Shown: positions 61,450-64,000 of the stretch, one piece after another
How positions within the stretch are numbered: position 1 is the stretch's first letter
How the letters are laid out: each line of letters opens with the position of its first letter
Assembly: GCF_002095475.1 (NCBI RefSeq)
Contig: NZ_MLFR01000030.1
Location: 1-64,000, forward strand
DNA from: Pantoea rwandensis
GTDB lineage: Bacteria > Pseudomonadota > Gammaproteobacteria > Enterobacterales > Enterobacteriaceae
Direction of reading: 5' to 3'
Length of the DNA: 64,000 nt
Notes under the pieces: generated by a model
The model's input: only the letters and a program-made list of their open reading frames with translations
Database searches by the model: none
What the model was told of the DNA's origin: nothing
Translations under genes and position numbers: made by a program

Positions 61450-62949
61450 TTAGATAATTTTCAGCGCGATCCAGTAGAGCGAACCTGACAGCACAATACA
61501 CACCGGCAGGGTGAACACCCATGCCAGGGCAATGTTTTTAATGGTGCGGCTCTGCAAGCCACCGCCATCCACCAGCATGGTACCGGCAACGGACGATGAC
61601 AGGATATGCGTGGTTGAAACCGGCATGCCGGTGTAGCTGGCGATACCGATTGATACCGCCGCGGTCACCTGTGCCGACATGCCCTGTGCGTAGGTCATGC
61701 CTTTTTTACCGATTTTCTCACCGATAGTGGTCGCCACACGGCGCCAGCCAATCATGGTGCCGATGCCCAGTGCTAATGCCACGGCCATGATGATCCAGAT
61801 CGGTGCGTACTCAACGGTGCCCAGCAGGTCGCCTTTCAGCTTGTTGAGGAAGCGCTTATCGTCTGGTGTGGTCTCTGGCAGTTTCGCGGCTTTATCGGCC
61901 GTGTCCGAGACGCACATCAAGAGGCGGCGCATCTGGCTGCGTTGATCAACGGTCAGTTGGTCATAGCTGTTCAGATTAGCCAGTAACACTTGCGCACGGT
62001 CAATCGCCTGCAGCGCGCGGCTGCTGTCGCAATGGAACTCATGCGGGCCGCCCACGGCTTCTTCCGGTGAAGGCACCGCAGGCGGAGCCATCTGGATGAT
62101 ATGCGTGAGTGAATCGCTGTGCTGCTGGTAATACTGTTCCAGATGATTAACGGCATCGCGAGTCCGCGTGATGTCATAACCCGAGGCATTCATGTTGACC
62201 ACGAAACCGGCAGGTGCCACACCGATCAGCACGAGCATAATCAGGCCAATGCCTTTCTGACCATCGTTCGCACCGTGGGAGTAACTCACGCCAATCGCGG
62301 AAACAATCAGCGCCGTGCGCGTCCAGAACGGCGGCTTTTTCTTACCATCGATCTTTTCACGGTCAGCGGGCGTCATATGGATACGCGCGCGCTTAGGCGT
62401 GTTGCTCCAGTAACGGCGCAGGATAAAGATCAGCGCACCCGCAATCACCAGACCAACAATCGGTGACAGAATCAGAGAAAGGAAAATATTGATCACTTTC
62501 GGCAGATTGAGGGCATCAACCACCGAGGTGCCGGTCATCAGCGCATTGGTGAGACCAATGCCGATAATGGCGCCAATCAGGGTGTGAGAGCTGGAAGCCG
62601 GCAAACCCAGATACCAGGTGCCGAGGTTCCAGATAATCGCCGCCAGCAGCATGGAGAACACCATGGCGAGGCCGTGCGCGGAACCCACATTCAGCAGTAA
62701 ATCGGTTGGCAGCATATGCACGATGGCATAAGCCACGCTCAAGCCGCCTAGCAAAACGCCTAAGAAGTTGAAAACACCCGCCATCACAACCGCCAATTGC
62801 GCCCGCATCGCACGGGTATAGATAACAGTGGCGACTGCGTTAGCAGTGTCATGGAAACCGTTGATTGCCTCATAGAACAATACAAACAGCAGAGCTATAA
62901 CCAAAAACAGGCCGGTACTGAGGTCAAGACCAGCGAACAGATGTAGCAT
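61450..62949 (-). CDS. pitA: Low-affinity inorganic phosphate transporter PitA
   Basis: 499-residue metal-phosphate:H+ symporter, same length as E. coli PitA. Begins MLHLFAGLDLSTGLFL and has the duplicated PiT motif in FYEAINGFHDTANAVATV and GMPVSTTHILSSSVAG, plus FWTRTALIVSAIGVSYSHGANDGQKG. Start at 62949 by homology; no strong ribosome site, and the frame open to 63075 has no family match. Divergent from yhiN, as in E. coli. Confidence 0.96.
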   Translation of the reverse strand: MLHLFAGLDLSTGLFLVIALLFVLFYEAINGFHDTANAVATVIYTRAMRAQLAVVMAGVFNFLGVLLGGLSVAYAIVHMLPTDLLLNVGSAHGLAMVFSMLLAAIIWNLGTWYLGLPASSSHTLIGAIIGIGLTNALMTGTSVVDALNLPKVINIFLSLILSPIVGLVIAGALIFILRRYWSNTPKRARIHMTPADREKIDGKKKPPFWTRTALIVSAIGVSYSHGANDGQKGIGLIMLVLIGVAPAGFVVNMNASGYDITRTRDAVNHLEQYYQQHSDSLTHIIQMAPPAVPSPEEAVGGPHEFHCDSSRALQAIDRAQVLLANLNSYDQLTVDQRSQMRRLLMCVSDTADKAAKLPETTPDDKRFLNKLKGDLLGTVEYAPIWIIMAVALALGIGTMIGWRRVATTIGEKIGKKGMTYAQGMSAQVTAAVSIGIASYTGMPVSTTHILSSSVAGTMLVDGGGLQSRTIKNIALAWVFTLPVCIVLSGSLYWIALKII

Positions 62950-63036
62950 AAACGTTACGCCATTTTTTGGAGGACATGAACGCGGCGCATTATCTGCGAC
63001 AACCCGCATGATGTGAAAGGAAAATATAGTCCTTTT

Positions 63037-63053
63037 TTGTCTTAAATTTGTCA
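63037..63053. promoter_or_regulatory. Possible PhoB box between pitA and yhiN
   Basis: TTGTCTTAAATTTGTCA has two TGTC half-sites 11 bp apart, near the Pho-box consensus CTGTCATAAATCTGTCA. It lies 88 bp upstream of pitA. By-eye match; E. coli pitA is not a classical PhoB target. Confidence 0.3.
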
Positions 63054-63192
63054 TTTGAACGGCTTGGGAAGACAAAAAGACTGAAAAATAAGCAAGTTAC
63101 AATATGACATATTTACTGCTTTTTTTTGACGCTGGCGCGGAATGCCGCAGATCTCTACAATCACCGCCTTTCAATTGAGTGGATAAAACGCT

Positions 63193-64000
63193 GTGGACAA
63201 GTTTGACGTTATCGTAATAGGTGCAGGCGCTGCCGGCATGTTCTGTGCGGCGCAGGCAGGGCAGTTGGGTCGTCGTGTGCTGTTGCTGGATAATGGCAAG
63301 AAGGCGGGACGTAAAATCCTGATGTCCGGCGGCGGGCGCTGCAATTTCACCAATATGTATACCGAACCAGCAGCCTATCTCTCGCACAACCCGCACTTCA
63401 GTAAATCGGCGCTGGCGCGTTACACCCAGTGGGATTTTATCGATCTGGTGAATCGTCACAAGATTGCGTATCACGAGAAAACGCTTGGCCAACTGTTCTG
63501 CGATGACTCGGCGCAGCAGATTGTTGATCTCCTCTTGAAGGAGTGCGAGAGCGGCCAAGTTACGCTGCGGCTGCGCAGTGAAGTGCTGAGTGTGACGCGT
63601 GATGAAAATGGCTATACGCTGCAACTGAATGGTTCAGAGGTACAGGCAGAGAAGCTGGTGATCGCCAGCGGTGGATTGTCGATGCCAGGCCTGGGGGCAA
63701 CGCCATTTGGCTACAAAGTGGCCGAGCAGTTTGGTTTGAAAGTGTTCCCAACGCGTGCGGCGTTGGTGCCTTTCACACTGCATAAACCGCTGCTGGAGCA
63801 GTTGAACACGTTGTCAGGCGTGGCATTGCCCACCACCATTACCGCGCAGGATGGCACGCTATTTAAAGAAGCGATGTTGTTTACTCATCGCGGCTTGTCG
63901 GGCCCGGCGGTATTGCAAATCTCCAGCTACTGGCAACCGGGTGAATTTGTCACGATTAACCTGTCTCCTGAAACCTCGCTGGATGATTTCATCAACGTAC
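63193..64000 (+). CDS. yhiN: YhiN flavoprotein (HI0933 family), partial
   Basis: Incomplete at the window end (269 codons shown, no stop). GTG start followed by DKFDVIVIGAGAAGMFCAAQ, an FAD-binding loop, then GKKAGRKILMSGGGRCNFTN, the HI0933/YhiN signature, and GGLSMPGLGATPFGY. Length in E. coli is about 400. The frame is clean throughout. Role unproven: predicted FAD-dependent oxidoreductase. Confidence 0.92.
   Translation, partial: MDKFDVIVIGAGAAGMFCAAQAGQLGRRVLLLDNGKKAGRKILMSGGGRCNFTNMYTEPAAYLSHNPHFSKSALARYTQWDFIDLVNRHKIAYHEKTLGQLFCDDSAQQIVDLLLKECESGQVTLRLRSEVLSVTRDENGYTLQLNGSEVQAEKLVIASGGLSMPGLGATPFGYKVAEQFGLKVFPTRAALVPFTLHKPLLEQLNTLSGVALPTTITAQDGTLFKEAMLFTHRGLSGPAVLQISSYWQPGEFVTINLSPETSLDDFINV

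Overview
The window looks like chromosome of an enterobacterium close to Pantoea/Erwinia. From 53 kb to the end the order gor, rlmJ, prlC, rsmJ, uspA, uspB, pitA, yhiN follows the Escherichia coli neighbourhood, but dtpB is absent between uspA and rsmJ, and an RNase BN gene and a CPBP protease gene lie next to gor. Complete Kdp potassium-pump genes and an L-galactonate (lgo) cluster also fit Enterobacterales. No rRNA, tRNA, prophage, insertion sequence or CRISPR array was seen.

Layout. 0.3-11.3 kb: a module that seems dedicated to D-amino-acid peptides: an M55 D-aminopeptidase, an FAH-family hydrolase, a leftward operon (solute-binding protein, two permeases, two ATPases, S12 D-aminopeptidase) and a divergent M19 dipeptidase with its LysR regulator. 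11.3-14.9 kb: lgoT, lgoR, lgoD. 14.9-15.4 kb: a non-coding element with inverted repeats. 15.4-28.8 kb: nucleoside hydrolase, fluoride riboswitch with crcB, a toxin-antitoxin pair, a FemAB-like protein, an ABC exporter, an orphan sugar-type binding protein, and an MFS carrier overlapping a 2-hydroxyacid dehydrogenase. 29-38.3 kb: an HD-GYP phosphodiesterase, then kdpFABC and kdpD with no kdpE behind it, then yqhA. 38.5-51.4 kb: regulators paired with transporters or oxidoreductases, a CPA1 antiporter, a Tat-type alpha/beta hydrolase, a bestrophin-like channel and a YciO/YrdC protein. 51.7-52.9 kb: an AT-rich orphan gene of unknown function. 53-64 kb: the conserved core block.

Two features run through the window. 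First, eight otherwise convincing genes, including gor and uspB, are each broken by a single-base insertion or deletion; repairing it restores family length and, for the permease pair, a precise ATGA overlap. This pattern fits residual sequencing indels better than eight independent gene deaths. Second, the gaps between genes are rich in short palindromic and tandem repeats: three REP-like families, two ERIC-like copies and arrays with periods of 33, 37-38, 44, 56 and 66 bp. The 44-bp unit occurs both after the YhhY-type acetyltransferase gene and between kdpC and kdpD.
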